Source: Thalassospira lohafexi
GTDB taxonomy: Bacteria > Pseudomonadota > Alphaproteobacteria > Rhodospirillales > Thalassospiraceae
Assembly (NCBI RefSeq): GCF_002844275.1
Contig: NZ_NXGX01000003.1
Span: forward strand, 203,549-267,548
Reading direction: 5' to 3'
Length of the DNA stretch: 64,000 nucleotides
Part shown: piece by piece, positions 1 to 8,504 of the stretch
Position numbering within the stretch: the first letter of the stretch is position 1
How the letters are laid out: each line of letters starts with the position of its first letter
Notes under the pieces: model-generated
Seen by the model: only the letters and a program-made list of their open reading frames with translations
Told to the model about the DNA's origin: nothing
Databases searched by the model: none
Translations under genes and position numbers: made by a program

Positions 1-559
1 AATGCCCTATGACGTATTGTTCATCCTCAATCAGTTTTTCGCCGAAATGACAGAAGCACTGCGCAGCACAGGCGGCTATTACGCGCAATTTACCGGCGAC
101 GGACTGATGGCGCTTTATGGCCATGAAAGCGACGATACCGAACGCATGATCCTCAATGCCTTTGAAGGGGCGGCCGAAATGTTGCGCCGCATCGAGGGGC
201 TTAATGACCATCTGAAATCAGAACTTCCCCATGCCTTACGGATCGGGATTGGCATTCATATGGGCAAGGCAATTGTGGGGGAAATGGGCCCACCGGGCCG
301 CGAAAACATCAGTGCGATTGGCGACACCATCAATACCGCGGCACGGCTTGAAGCACAGACAAAGGGACATGGCGTTCCATTGGTGATTTCAAAGACCCTG
401 TTTGACCATGGGCCAATCCCGTTACCCGAGAATGCCGTGCTTCATGAAGTCGCACTGCGCGGTAAGGATCAGTCTGTTGCCTATTATGCCCTTGATGCCA
501 TGCCAGACTTAACCGGGGCAATGACGCGACAGGATCAGAAGCCCGCACTGGCAACCTGA
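1..559 (+). CDS. Class III adenylate/guanylate cyclase, C-terminal part
   Basis: The gene enters from the left edge, so only the last ~185 residues are visible and the true start lies outside the window. The segment is the catalytic core of a class III nucleotide cyclase: an alpha helix with LLN-like spacing (FILNQFFAEM), the metal-binding strand-turn FTGDGLMALYG, and a later GDTINTAARLE stretch typical of the family. Such enzymes make cAMP (or cGMP) from the nucleoside triphosphate. The missing N-terminus probably carries a sensor or membrane domain, which cannot be judged here. The first in-frame ATG at base 2 lies inside the conserved domain and should not be taken as the start. Confidence 0.85.
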   Translation, partial: MPYDVLFILNQFFAEMTEALRSTGGYYAQFTGDGLMALYGHESDDTERMILNAFEGAAEMLRRIEGLNDHLKSELPHALRIGIGIHMGKAIVGEMGPPGRENISAIGDTINTAARLEAQTKGHGVPLVISKTLFDHGPIPLPENAVLHEVALRGKDQSVAYYALDAMPDLTGAMTRQDQKPALAT

Positions 560-618
560 CAAACCGACATATCGGGTTTTGCAATGCAGCGTTTCCAAGT
601 CAATTGATACAGGCAACA

Positions 619-646
619 CTTGACTATTTCGGTGAAAACCACATTT
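619..646 (+). promoter_or_regulatory. Sigma-32 (RpoH)-type heat-shock promoter of hsp20
   Basis: CTTGACT at 619-625 and CCACATTT at 639-646 are separated by 13 bases. This resembles the RpoH consensus CTTGAAA / CCCCATNT at its normal spacing. It would start transcription near 653 and leave a leader of about 115 bases before hsp20. Assigned by eye. Confidence 0.55.
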
Positions 647-652
647 ATTCGA

Positions 653-769
653 ATATAAAGTACCGTTCGGTGCCGATAGGATCGGGTCGAACAAACAGGC
701 GCCCAAAAACGCATTCTGCGTGGGGTCTGACCACTACTCACACTCGCTCTGACGGAGGAGGTGCTGCAA
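653..769 (+). promoter_or_regulatory. ROSE-like RNA thermometer in the hsp20 leader
   Basis: The last leader hairpin pairs 741-749 (CACTCGCTC) with 755-763 (GAGGAGGTG) around the loop TGACG. It buries the Shine-Dalgarno sequence GGAGGAG (754-760). The anti-SD strand carries TCGCT, matching the U-Y-G-C-U signature of ROSE elements. As in ROSE, a G faces a G (746 and 758) in the middle of the stem. ROSE leaders of rhizobial small heat-shock genes melt on heating to free the ribosome site. The upstream part of the leader was not folded in detail. Confidence 0.55.
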
Positions 770-1267
770 ATGTCACGAATTTCCATGTTCAACAGCCCGC
801 TATTGCTGGGTTTTGATCAGATTGAACGCGTTCTCGATCAGGTTTCAAAAACCAAGGCAGAAGGCTATCCGCCCTACAACATCGAACAGATCAGCGAAAA
901 CAAGCTGCGCATTACCGTTGCAGTTGCCGGATTCGCCGAAGACGATCTGTCTGTAACCACAGAAGACAACCAGCTCATTATTCGTGGCAAGCACACCGAA
1001 GAGGACAATGAGCGTATCTATATCCACCGCGGTATCGCGTCACGACAGTTTCAGCGTTCCTTTGTGCTGGCAGAAGGTATAGAAGTCGTTGGTGCTCATT
1101 TGGATAATGGATTGCTTCATGTTGATTTGAACCGGCCTATTCCTGAACCCGTCGTGCGTGAGATCGCCATTGGGTCAAACAAGAAGAAAGCCGTATCATC
1201 GCGTACAATCGACATGAAAGTGGATGACGAAGACAGCAAAGCCGCCAACAAAAGCAGCGATGCCTAA
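770..1267 (+). CDS. hsp20: Small heat-shock protein, Hsp20/IbpA type
   Basis: A 165-residue alpha-crystallin-domain chaperone that holds unfolded proteins in the cytoplasm for refolding by DnaK/ClpB. It starts with the IbpA-like MSRISMFNSPLLLGFDQIER, followed by the crystallin core (ITVAVAGFAEDDLSV, LIIRGKH, YIHRGIASRQFQRSFVLAEGI) and a charged lysine/aspartate tail. The ATG at 770 lies 9 bases after GGAGGAG; the GTG at 761 would sit too close to it. The DUF1150 gene follows 15 bases downstream, a pair often seen together in alphaproteobacteria. A sigma-32-type promoter and ROSE-like leader suggest heat induction at both transcription and translation. The C-terminal I-X-I oligomerisation motif is not obvious; REIAIG near residue 130 may serve. 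Confidence 0.93.
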   Translation: MSRISMFNSPLLLGFDQIERVLDQVSKTKAEGYPPYNIEQISENKLRITVAVAGFAEDDLSVTTEDNQLIIRGKHTEEDNERIYIHRGIASRQFQRSFVLAEGIEVVGAHLDNGLLHVDLNRPIPEPVVREIAIGSNKKKAVSSRTIDMKVDDEDSKAANKSSDA

Positions 1268-1282
1268 TAAGGAGTGGTTCAA

Positions 1283-1549
1283 ATGACAGACCGCACTGCA
1301 CAGCTCAGCCCAAAAAGCACCCCACGCGGGGCGCAAGACACCGGCCTGTTGTCGAATGTTGATTTCGCCATGCTTGGTATCCATGATTTCGCCTATGTCC
1401 GCGAAGTCCCAAGCAACGAAGAAGACAGCGAAGAAATGGTCTTTGGTGTTTTCACCGCTGACGGCACGCACATTGCGTCCTTTGACAGCCATGCTGTCGC
1501 GAATGCGGCAATCCGCCAGCATGATATGGAACCGCGCGCGGTGCATTAA
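1283..1549 (+). CDS. DUF1150 family small protein
   Basis: An 88-residue protein matching the DUF1150 family of alphaproteobacteria: a polar N-terminus, then LGIHDFAYVREV, an acidic loop, VFGVFTADGTHIASFDS and a short helix ending in NAAIRQHDMEPRAVH. Its function is unknown. The family is commonly encoded just downstream of an Hsp20 gene, as here. The start at 1283 has AAGGAG 8 bases upstream; an earlier GTG at 1274 overlaps that ribosome site. It is probably cotranscribed with hsp20 and therefore heat-induced. A GC-rich hairpin follows the stop. Confidence 0.8.
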   Translation: MTDRTAQLSPKSTPRGAQDTGLLSNVDFAMLGIHDFAYVREVPSNEEDSEEMVFGVFTADGTHIASFDSHAVANAAIRQHDMEPRAVH

Positions 1550-1571
1550 ACCGGGTAAGAAAAATCGCTCA

Positions 1572-1600
1572 GTTGCCCGGTCCGCCGGGCAACAATTTCC
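1572..1600 (+). terminator. Terminator-like hairpin after DUF1150
   Basis: Perfect 9-bp stem GTTGCCCGG / CCGGGCAAC (1572-1580 and 1585-1593) with a TCCG loop, followed by AATTTCCCGTTTT. The tail is only moderately T-rich. It closes the hsp20 operon. Confidence 0.55.
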
Positions 1601-1662
1601 CGTTTTAGGCGTCACAGCCATTGAACACTTCATCCTGCAAAACCCATATCCCATCCAACTCA

Positions 1663-2463
1663 ATGGCCGAGCGCCACAACTGGCGGCTTATTCCAAATGC
1701 ATCAGGCATTGAAAATGCGCCGCTCCTTGTTGTCTCGCATGGATTTGGAACCGATCATCGCAGTTGGCGATTGCTCCTTCCCGAGCTTTTACATCACTAC
1801 GATGTAGGTGTTTATGATCTGGCCGGTGCCGGATCAAACGGTGCGCAGAGCTTCGAGCCAGATCGACATACCTTGATCAATGCTTATGCCGACGATCTTC
1901 TCGATTTGCTGAACGAACAGGAAATCAGCCGCTGTCAAATTTTGTGTCATTCAGTCAGCGGAATGGTCGCATTCATTGCAGCATCAAAAAGTCCGTCATT
2001 GTTTGAACGCATATTCACGATTGCCGCATCTCCGCGTTATCTTGACGATGACGGCTATCGTGGCGGGTTTTCACAGGCAGATTTGGATGGATTGTTTGCC
2101 GCAATGGAAGGAAACTTTGAGGCATGGGCAAATGGTTTTGCCCCTCTGATTGTTGGAGAATCCTTCCCTGCATTCATAAGGGAATTTACCTCCGGGCTAT
2201 TGCAAATGCCGGCACCCATCGCCCTTCAAACAGCAAAGTTTATTTTCCAGTCCGACTTTAGAAACCTACTGACGGATATCACGGTGCCTACCGTTTTGAT
2301 CCAGCCAAACAGCGATCTAGCCGTTCCCATTGATGTTGGTCGCTATCTTCATGAAAAACTTGCAAAAAGCGATCTGCATATCTTGGACAGCACCGGTCAC
2401 ATGCCCCATTTAACTGCCCCTTATGCGGTTTTGCATCATCTACGCCCGTATTTCCCACGTTAA
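1663..2463 (+). CDS. Alpha/beta hydrolase, RsbQ-like
   Basis: A 266-residue alpha/beta hydrolase. Visible features are the oxyanion region SHGFGTDHRSW, the nucleophile elbow CHSVSG (Ser97), acid Asp218 in PNSDLAVP and His246 in STGHMPH. The middle (ASPRYLDDDGYRGGF, then MEGNFEAWANGFAP) resembles Bacillus RsbQ and the plant KAI2/D14 receptors, small enzymes that bind a hydrophobic signal. RsbQ normally works with an RsbP phosphatase; none is encoded next door, so the role is open. The ATG at 1663 is used because family homology begins there. A TTG at 1621 is an alternative, and neither has a strong ribosome site. The 3' end faces the metallo-beta-lactamase gene across 18 bases. Confidence 0.75.
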   Translation: MAERHNWRLIPNASGIENAPLLVVSHGFGTDHRSWRLLLPELLHHYDVGVYDLAGAGSNGAQSFEPDRHTLINAYADDLLDLLNEQEISRCQILCHSVSGMVAFIAASKSPSLFERIFTIAASPRYLDDDGYRGGFSQADLDGLFAAMEGNFEAWANGFAPLIVGESFPAFIREFTSGLLQMPAPIALQTAKFIFQSDFRNLLTDITVPTVLIQPNSDLAVPIDVGRYLHEKLAKSDLHILDSTGHMPHLTAPYAVLHHLRPYFPR

Positions 2464-2481
2464 TGATCATTGGTATAAGAT

Positions 2482-3234
2482 TTATCTGATCTCGATCACC
2501 TCACCAGGCACGGCGATGCGGACCTGATCATTGTGCCCGACAATTCTGGAGATCTCCGCGCGGGCGTCGCGCTTGATGTGATACAGCCAGAAACGTGCGC
2601 CGGGCATGTCAGATGCCAGTTGCATCACCGTTTCAAGATCACAGTGTGCTGAATGTTGCGGATCATGTTTGGTCAGATAGGTTTCCTGAAACACAAGGTC
2701 GGCACGGGTAAACAGTGCGGCGGTTTCCGCCGTTACATTGCCATCCCCGGAATAGGCAAACCCCTTCTCGGCAAAGCGCAACAAAATCGCATGGTTCTGA
2801 ACACTGTGATCGGACCGGGCAAAACGGCATTCAAACGGACCAATGCTGGTGGTATCGGCAAGTGCATGCCAAATCACCTCAAAAGGCCATGCTGACCCCA
2901 ATCCGGTAAAGCCAAGCTCCATCAGCTTTTCCAAATGGCTGCGCAGTTGCGGCGTGCACAGAATATGCAATGGTTTTGATCGACCGTCATCGCGCCAGTT
3001 CAACATCACCGGCACCAAACCAAAAACATGATCGGGATGCATATGGGTGAAATAAATGGCGTCTATCGCATCAGGGTCGGGATATTTTCCCATCACCAAT
3101 CCGGAAACCGTCGCCCCACAATCAATCAGCAAACGGTATTCGTCTGCTGTCACCACAACAGATGAGTTTGCGTAATTCGGATCAAACGCTTCGCCAACGC
3201 CCAGAACATCAATGCGCAGATGGTCGCTTGTCAT
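2482..3234 (-). CDS. MBL-fold metallohydrolase (RNase Z-like)
   Basis: A 250-residue metallo-beta-lactamase-fold protein with the zinc signature THMHPDH, an early LLIDCGATVSG strand, a YSGDGNVTAE segment with a ligand Asp, and a late His in LYHIKRDARAEI. The layout resembles the RNase Z/arylsulfatase branch, but the exosite region of true RNase Z was not recognised, so the substrate is unknown. The ATG at 3234 (MTSDHLRIDVLG) is preferred over an in-frame start 17 residues upstream, whose added residues look unlike the family. It is convergent with the RsbQ-like gene. The chemoreceptor upstream ends in its own terminator, so the gene is probably monocistronic. Confidence 0.75.
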   Translation of the reverse strand: MTSDHLRIDVLGVGEAFDPNYANSSVVVTADEYRLLIDCGATVSGLVMGKYPDPDAIDAIYFTHMHPDHVFGLVPVMLNWRDDGRSKPLHILCTPQLRSHLEKLMELGFTGLGSAWPFEVIWHALADTTSIGPFECRFARSDHSVQNHAILLRFAEKGFAYSGDGNVTAETAALFTRADLVFQETYLTKHDPQHSAHCDLETVMQLASDMPGARFWLYHIKRDARAEISRIVGHNDQVRIAVPGEVIEIR

Positions 3235-3364
3235 TGCCCCTACCGTCCATTTCCTACGTCGTTGGTGAAAGCATATTAGGCTCACTATTTTTGCGACTTC
3301 CTCGCAAACAACGCAAGTGGTTCTGAAAACGATGTTGTGATCGTCTTCAAACTGTCACGCAAAC

Positions 3365-3400
3365 AACAAGGGATGGAACCGATCGGTTCCATCCCTTGTT
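3365..3400 (-). terminator. Strong terminator after the chemoreceptor gene
   Basis: Perfect 16-bp inverted repeat AACAAGGGATGGAACC / GGTTCCATCCCTTGTT around GATC. On the minus strand it is followed by GTTTGC. It lies 31 bases beyond the chemoreceptor stop. Confidence 0.8.
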
Positions 3401-3431
3401 TATTGAAGAAAAATTTGGATTGATTTGGTGA

Positions 3432-4958
3432 TCACCGCGCCAGAACTTCTGCAGCCTCACGTGTTTTGTTGACCGATGACGCCACGGCATCGCTGGTCAA
3501 GCGGATGGATTCGAGATTGCGTGACAGGTCTTCGACCGTGCTGGCCATATCACGCATGTTCGCACTGACCCCATCGGTCACAGTCGTTTGTTCGGCCACT
3601 GCCGAGGAAATATTGGTCACATCGTTGCGCACGGTTTCAACCGAGCTACGAATGGTCCGAAGAGCACCGGCAACCTCGGCTGAAATCGACTGGATACCGG
3701 AAATTTCCTGTGAAATGTCCTCGGTCGCACGTGCGGCCTGATTGGCAAGGTTCTTGACCTCGGTAGCAACAACGGCAAATCCTTTACCCGCCTCGCCTGC
3801 ACGCGCACTTTCAATCGTCGCGTTAAGCGCCAGAAGGTTAATCTGACCAGCAATATTGCGGATGACTTCGACAATGCTGCCCATTTGATCGACCACATTT
3901 GACATGCGATCGGTCATTTCATTTGCGGTTTCGGTCTGATCGAATGCCCGTTCGGTTTCACTTTGCGACTGCGTCATGCTGCGCGAGATTTCCGAAATCG
4001 ATGCGGCAAGTTGCTCTGCACTGGCCGCCACCGCCTGGGTGATGCCCATGGTATTGTTCGAGACATCAACGCTTTGAACAGTGCGCTGATTAAGGTCGTT
4101 GATATTACCGTCAATCTCGGCAAAGTTTCCGTCGATCATTTGCTTAAGGTTCAAAAGCAATTTGGTCTGTTCGGTAACATCGGTGGCAAATTTAATCACC
4201 TTGATCGGATTACCAACCGCATCTAGCACGGGGTTATACGTTGCCTCGATCCAGATTTCCTTACCACCCTTGCCCACACGGTTAAATTGACCCGCTTGAA
4301 ACTTGCCTTGATTAAGGCTCTGCCAGAATGATCGGTATTCCGATGTGTTCCGAAATTCCTTGGGCACAAAAATGCTGTGATGCTTGCCTTTGATCTCATC
4401 AAGGCTGTAGCCCATCACCGACAGAAAGTTTTCGTTGGCATTCAGGATATTACCGTCCAGATCAAACTCAATCACCGCCTGCGACGAACTGATCGCCTCA
4501 AACACACTTTGCAAAAGTGCACGTTCATTACGACGTTCGGTAATATCGCTGGCAAACTTGACGACCTTGATCAACTTACCCTTGCCGTCAAACACCGGAT
4601 TGTATGTCGATTCCAGCCAAAGCAACTGACCATTTTTGCGCTTGCGCGGGAAGGCACCGCTTAAAAATTCACCGCTGCCGAGCTTCTTCCAGAACGACTT
4701 ATACTCAGCCGTATTCACGATTTCTTCGGGCACAAACATCGAATGATGCTTCCCGACAATTTCATCAAGTCCATATCCCATGACTTTCTGGAAATTATCG
4801 TTCGCAGTCAGAATTTGACCATTCATGTCAAATTCAATACGCGCCATCGACCGGCTCAGTGCTGCAGCAACCTGTTCTTCTGCCTGCGCATGTTTACCGC
4901 TGTTTAAAAAACCAAGTACCACTCTTAAAACCTTTCGAAATTGCGCAATGATGCGCAC
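3432..4958 (-). CDS. Soluble methyl-accepting chemotaxis protein with two PAS domains
   Basis: A 508-residue chemoreceptor with no convincing transmembrane segment. Two very similar PAS domains (about residues 35-140 and 150-265; compare [11 protein letters not shown] with [11 protein letters not shown], and FASDITE with FATDVTE) precede a methyl-accepting signalling domain. Its hairpin tip, [19 protein letters not shown], binds CheA/CheW. The architecture matches Aer2/BdlA-type cytoplasmic sensors, where PAS domains bind haem, flavin or another ligand; the ligand cannot be read here. The GTG at 4958 is the first possible start, because an in-frame TAG lies immediately upstream. A hairpin terminator with six Ts stands ~70 bases upstream on the same strand. 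No che gene is adjacent. Confidence 0.9.
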   Translation of the reverse strand: MRIIAQFRKVLRVVLGFLNSGKHAQAEEQVAAALSRSMARIEFDMNGQILTANDNFQKVMGYGLDEIVGKHHSMFVPEEIVNTAEYKSFWKKLGSGEFLSGAFPRKRKNGQLLWLESTYNPVFDGKGKLIKVVKFASDITERRNERALLQSVFEAISSSQAVIEFDLDGNILNANENFLSVMGYSLDEIKGKHHSIFVPKEFRNTSEYRSFWQSLNQGKFQAGQFNRVGKGGKEIWIEATYNPVLDAVGNPIKVIKFATDVTEQTKLLLNLKQMIDGNFAEIDGNINDLNQRTVQSVDVSNNTMGITQAVAASAEQLAASISEISRSMTQSQSETERAFDQTETANEMTDRMSNVVDQMGSIVEVIRNIAGQINLLALNATIESARAGEAGKGFAVVATEVKNLANQAARATEDISQEISGIQSISAEVAGALRTIRSSVETVRNDVTNISSAVAEQTTVTDGVSANMRDMASTVEDLSRNLESIRLTSDAVASSVNKTREAAEVLAR

Positions 4959-5700
4959 CTACATACCTACCTATCCTTTTGAAGGACTCGGTAGAATCAT
5001 CGCCATCAAAATTCATTGCCGAAACCAAAAAATTCGTGGAATCAATTCCACGAAATCGGACTCAGGCAACATAACCATGGCCTATCTGCGGGAGAAATTT
5101 TGCACTCGGCGACAGATCATCTTGTCCAGACCTCAAAGCATTTTTTGTGCTGCCAATGTTACGGGCGCAAAAATTTGCAATTTAATTCAATGACCTGTCA
5201 AAGTTCGCCAACACATGTGATGTAAGAAAACTTCCCAACTTAGGGCCTTACACCGCACCGTTATTTTCTCTTCATCATATCGTACGACGAAAGAAATAAT
5301 TCGGATCAAATTTTATCAGTCGCCCACTCCCAGAGCAATTGATCAGTAAATTAAACATATACTTTTGAATAGTTCAACTGGCAATTGCGCAGGACTGATC
5401 CGCCAAGTGGTGAAATTTGGCCTTCATCATCGGATTGTTTTCGCATCGCTTGATGTTTTCAGAACACATCCAGATGCTTAATCAGAATCCTGCAATACAT
5501 GGCAAAGACCCACCACTTGCAGAATATGATGTTTGACCATTGTGGAAATGACAGAAAACACAGATGTCGCGAACGGTTTTATCGTGCTGGACCGATCGCA
5601 ATATGCGGGAGTCGCTCAACAAAACAGGACTGTGATGATCGCGCTCCAGACATCTTGATGATGCGTTGTCAGTCGCGGAGAAACAGTAGAAACTGGAACC
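4959..5700. other. 742-base AT-rich gap without a convincing gene
   Basis: No reading frame here looks like protein. The composition is visibly richer in A and T than the flanks. The only clear structure is the minus-strand terminator at 5027-5054. Because no recognised gene ends just before that terminator, the stretch 5055-5700 may yield a short non-coding transcript, or the hairpin may be an attenuator in the chemoreceptor leader. No known riboswitch, including the c-di-GMP type, was recognised. Confidence 0.5.
5027..5054 (-). terminator. Rho-independent terminator on the minus strand
   Basis: Perfect 9-bp stem TTCGTGGAA / TTCCACGAA (5033-5041 and 5046-5054) with a 4-base loop. Read on the minus strand it is followed by six Ts (TTTTTTGG). 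It stands between a gene that stops 650 bases away and the chemoreceptor start 70 bases further on. Confidence 0.65.
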
Positions 5701-6165
5701 TTACGCTGGCCATTTCACGATATAGCGGGTCAGATCAGGATGAGCTTCTTCTTCGGGGATGCACATGCCCTGTACAGACATGCCGGCATTGATCGGTGAC
5801 TTCGGATCGCCCGTCACCAACGGATGCCAATCAGGAAGGCCTTTGCCCTCGGACAGCAACCGATACGCGCAGGTCGATGGCATCCACCCCAGTGTGTCGA
5901 CATTTTCCTTTGAAAGCTGCACGCAATCAGGAACATGTTGCGTCCGGTTGGGGTAATCCTTGCACTGGCAAGACTCGCAATCAAGCAGGCGACACGCGAC
6001 CGACGTGTAGTAGACGGCATCATCATACTCGTCCTGAAGCTTATGCAGGCAGCATTTACCACACCCATCACACACCGATTCCCATTCTTGCTGGGTCATC
6101 TCGGCAAGTGTCTTAACTTCCCAGAACGGTTTGTCGGATCGTGCTGCCATGTCTTTATCGGTCAT
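5701..6165 (-). CDS. YcgN/UPF0260 family cysteine-cluster protein
   Basis: A 154-residue protein with the cysteine pattern of the YkgJ/YcgN family: CDGCGKCC near the N-terminus, then [17 protein letters not shown] and later single cysteines. The family is thought to bind a metal, zinc or an Fe-S cluster; its cellular role is not established. PSTCAYRLL and the C-terminal IVKWP also fit UPF0260. The start at 6165 ([18 protein letters not shown]) follows GAGAGA and matches the family beginning; an in-frame start 18 residues upstream is less likely. It lies alone between cobB and the large gap. Confidence 0.85.
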   Translation of the reverse strand: MTDKDMAARSDKPFWEVKTLAEMTQQEWESVCDGCGKCCLHKLQDEYDDAVYYTSVACRLLDCESCQCKDYPNRTQHVPDCVQLSKENVDTLGWMPSTCAYRLLSEGKGLPDWHPLVTGDPKSPINAGMSVQGMCIPEEEAHPDLTRYIVKWPA

Positions 6166-6298
6166 TGTCTCTCTCGCATCGGCAAAGATGCCATCCAATA
6201 TATTGGAAACCCTTCGCATCCATCAAGGCCGCTGCTTATCACATCCGACAGGATCGACAATAAGGTAAAATGCCCGAACGGAAAACGGGGTCCTGTCC

Positions 6299-7657
6299 CT
6301 AAGCCCCTTGCACGCGTGCGGAAATCACATGAAAGAAAGAACCAAACACAGTGCCCCGAACCAAACCGGCAGGCCCAAGGGCATCACCCGTTGCGTTGCT
6401 CATCTGGCAGAATGGCGTGCCGTCTTCCAAAAGCGTGCTGGCATAATGGAACTCATGCCCGCGCAAAACTGTCCCGGCTGGGCCAAACGGTGTCGGTTGT
6501 GTCAGAACCGCCTCGCGGTAGCCCAGATGCAGCTTTCGGTCGGCAAAACTGGTTTCAACCGCCAGAAGCCCCAGCATCTCGTGACTGTGGCCATCGGCAT
6601 CGATCAACCGATCACCCAGCACCATATAGCCCCCGCACTCGCCGTAAATCGTAACACCGTCCTCGGCGGCCTTGCGCATCGCCGATTTGAAATGCGTTGC
6701 CTGGGCCAGTTGGCCTGCAAAAAGTTCGGGATATCCACCGGGAAGATAAATCGCGTCGGCTGACGGGTCCGGGACTTCATTGTTCAACGGGGAAAAGAAC
6801 GATAACTCCGCCCCGGCCAGCTTCCAGCCATCCAGAAGATGAGCATAGGAAAAGGCAAACGCCATGTCGCGCGCAATCGCGATATGTTGCCCCAAGGGCG
6901 GAACGTTCGCGGATGCTCCGTCAACACCCGGAACACAGGGTTTTGCCAGAACTGACGGTGTTACCAACCGTCGAAAGGCCGCCAGATCAACGTCGGCGGC
7001 GATGATATCCGCTGCCCGGTCGAGAAACCCATTGAGCTCATCATGTTCACCGGCCTGCACAAGACCAAGATGACGTTCTGGCAATGTCAGATCAGAACTG
7101 CGGCGCACGGCACCGATAATCGGAATATCGGGCAGGTATTTGGAACAGGCATCAACAATCATCTGTTTATGGCGGTCGCTGCCAACCCGGTTGAGGATTA
7201 CACCGGCAATGCGGGTATCGTCGCGAAACTTGGCAAACCCGGAAATCAGGGCTGCGGCAGATGCCGATTGCCCCTTCACATCCACCACCAAAACAACCGG
7301 CCAATTCATCGTTGCGGCCAGATCGGCCGTTGATCCGGTGCCATTGGCGGCCCCGTCAAACAGCCCCATCACCCCTTCGCACACCACAAACGCATTTTCG
7401 TCATGCTGTGCGGTAAGGTGACGGGCAACAAGGGTGTTGAGCTGATTGCGGTCCATCGCCCAGGGATCAAGGTTGATGCAACCTGTCCCGCAGGCCGCCG
7501 CCTGAAAGGCCGGATCAATGTAATCAGGCCCGGTTTTGGCCGCCGCAACCGCAATCCCCTGACGCTTGAGCGCACGCAGCACTGCAAGTGTAATGACGGT
7601 CTTGCCACTGTTTGACGACGGGGCGGCAATCACAACGCCGGATGTTTTGTCATGCAT
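6299..7657 (-). CDS. cobB: Cobyrinate a,c-diamide synthase (CobB/CbiA)
   Basis: A 452-residue glutamine-dependent amidotransferase that amidates side chains a and c of (cob)yrinic acid. The N-terminal ATP-binding half begins with VIAAPSSNSGKTVI, followed by KTGPDYIDPAF. The C-terminal class I glutaminase half has the nucleophile cysteine in YGECGGYMVLG and a late histidine in FHYAS. Length is normal for the family. It lies 56 bases downstream of the SCO1 gene on the same strand, so cotranscription with the copper-assembly pair is possible. Whether it acts before or after cobalt insertion depends on the route used by the organism. Confidence 0.95.
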   Translation of the reverse strand: MHDKTSGVVIAAPSSNSGKTVITLAVLRALKRQGIAVAAAKTGPDYIDPAFQAAACGTGCINLDPWAMDRNQLNTLVARHLTAQHDENAFVVCEGVMGLFDGAANGTGSTADLAATMNWPVVLVVDVKGQSASAAALISGFAKFRDDTRIAGVILNRVGSDRHKQMIVDACSKYLPDIPIIGAVRRSSDLTLPERHLGLVQAGEHDELNGFLDRAADIIAADVDLAAFRRLVTPSVLAKPCVPGVDGASANVPPLGQHIAIARDMAFAFSYAHLLDGWKLAGAELSFFSPLNNEVPDPSADAIYLPGGYPELFAGQLAQATHFKSAMRKAAEDGVTIYGECGGYMVLGDRLIDADGHSHEMLGLLAVETSFADRKLHLGYREAVLTQPTPFGPAGTVLRGHEFHYASTLLEDGTPFCQMSNATGDALGPAGLVRGTVFGSFFHVISARVQGA

Positions 7658-7713
7658 TTAACAGTACTCCGGCCTTCATCGCGCAACCCCCACACCAGCC
7701 CGTCTTTTCTGGC

Positions 7714-8328
7714 TTACCCATTGCTTTTGACGGCTTCGGTGATGCCCTTGGCCATATCTTCGGGCGCGGTACCGTAGTTAAAGTGGCGAATAAATTCACC
7801 ATCGCGGCCCATCAAATAGACAAAGGACGAATGATCCATCAGATAAGAATCGGTATCTTCCGGTTCGCCTTCCGGGATCGATTTGGCGTAATAGATGCGA
7901 TAAGCCTTTGCCGCCTCGGACGTTTGGGCAACCGTACCGGTCAAACCCACCATACGATCATGGAAATGCGGGACATAGGCCCCAAGCGCGCCAATCGTAT
8001 CGCGTTCCGGATCAATTGAAATAAAGATCGGGGTTACCTCGGCGGCAGTCTCTTCTGGCATCATGTCCAGTGCCGTGCCCATGACCTGTAATTCGGTCGG
8101 GCAAACATCAGGGCAGAACGTATAGCCGAAATAAATCAGCATGTATTTTCCAGCGTAATCCTGCTGGGTGACCGTATCACCGTTCTGATTGACCAGCTCA
8201 AACGGCCCACCGATGGCAGCCGCACCTGATGACTGCGTTTCTGAACCCATCATCATCAGGCGATAGGTCAGACCAATGCCGAGTACCAGCGCAATCGCCA
8301 GAATAGCCAGAAGCGTCTTTTTGCTCAT
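7714..8328 (-). CDS. SCO1/SenC copper chaperone
   Basis: A 204-residue membrane-anchored thioredoxin-fold protein that delivers copper to the CuA centre of cytochrome oxidase. An N-terminal hydrophobic anchor (LLAILAIALVLGIGLTYRL) is followed by the copper-binding CPDVC in YFGYTFCPDVCPTEL and the ligand His in LMDHSSFVYL. The ATG at 8328 (MSKKTLLAI) places the anchor properly; a longer in-frame start adds an unlikely polar leader. The next gene upstream is a TauE/DsbD-like membrane protein, a frequent companion in oxidase maturation, so the two probably form one unit. Confidence 0.93.
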   Translation of the reverse strand: MSKKTLLAILAIALVLGIGLTYRLMMMGSETQSSGAAAIGGPFELVNQNGDTVTQQDYAGKYMLIYFGYTFCPDVCPTELQVMGTALDMMPEETAAEVTPIFISIDPERDTIGALGAYVPHFHDRMVGLTGTVAQTSEAAKAYRIYYAKSIPEGEPEDTDSYLMDHSSFVYLMGRDGEFIRHFNYGTAPEDMAKGITEAVKSNG

Positions 8329-8504
8329 GCGCCTTACCTCTTTCCGTGCATTTTTCTGTGGCCCGTGCGCGGCCACGAGAAGCATTCAAAACTGTGCGGG
8401 CACTATAAATGCCCTTTGTAATCATGCAAGCATCACAGCTGTGCGACAGCTCACACTTGGCCAGACATCTTCAGGTTTTCAGGGATTTGTTGTTCGAAAT
8501 CTGC

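Noticed and set aside
5499..5792. 97-codon plus-strand frame overlapping the YcgN-like gene end
   Set aside because: No protein-like pattern; the second half is antisense to a real gene.
7369..7657. Plus- and minus-strand frames overlapping cobB and other large genes
   Set aside because: Shadow frames in high-GC coding sequence; no independent ribosome sites or homology.
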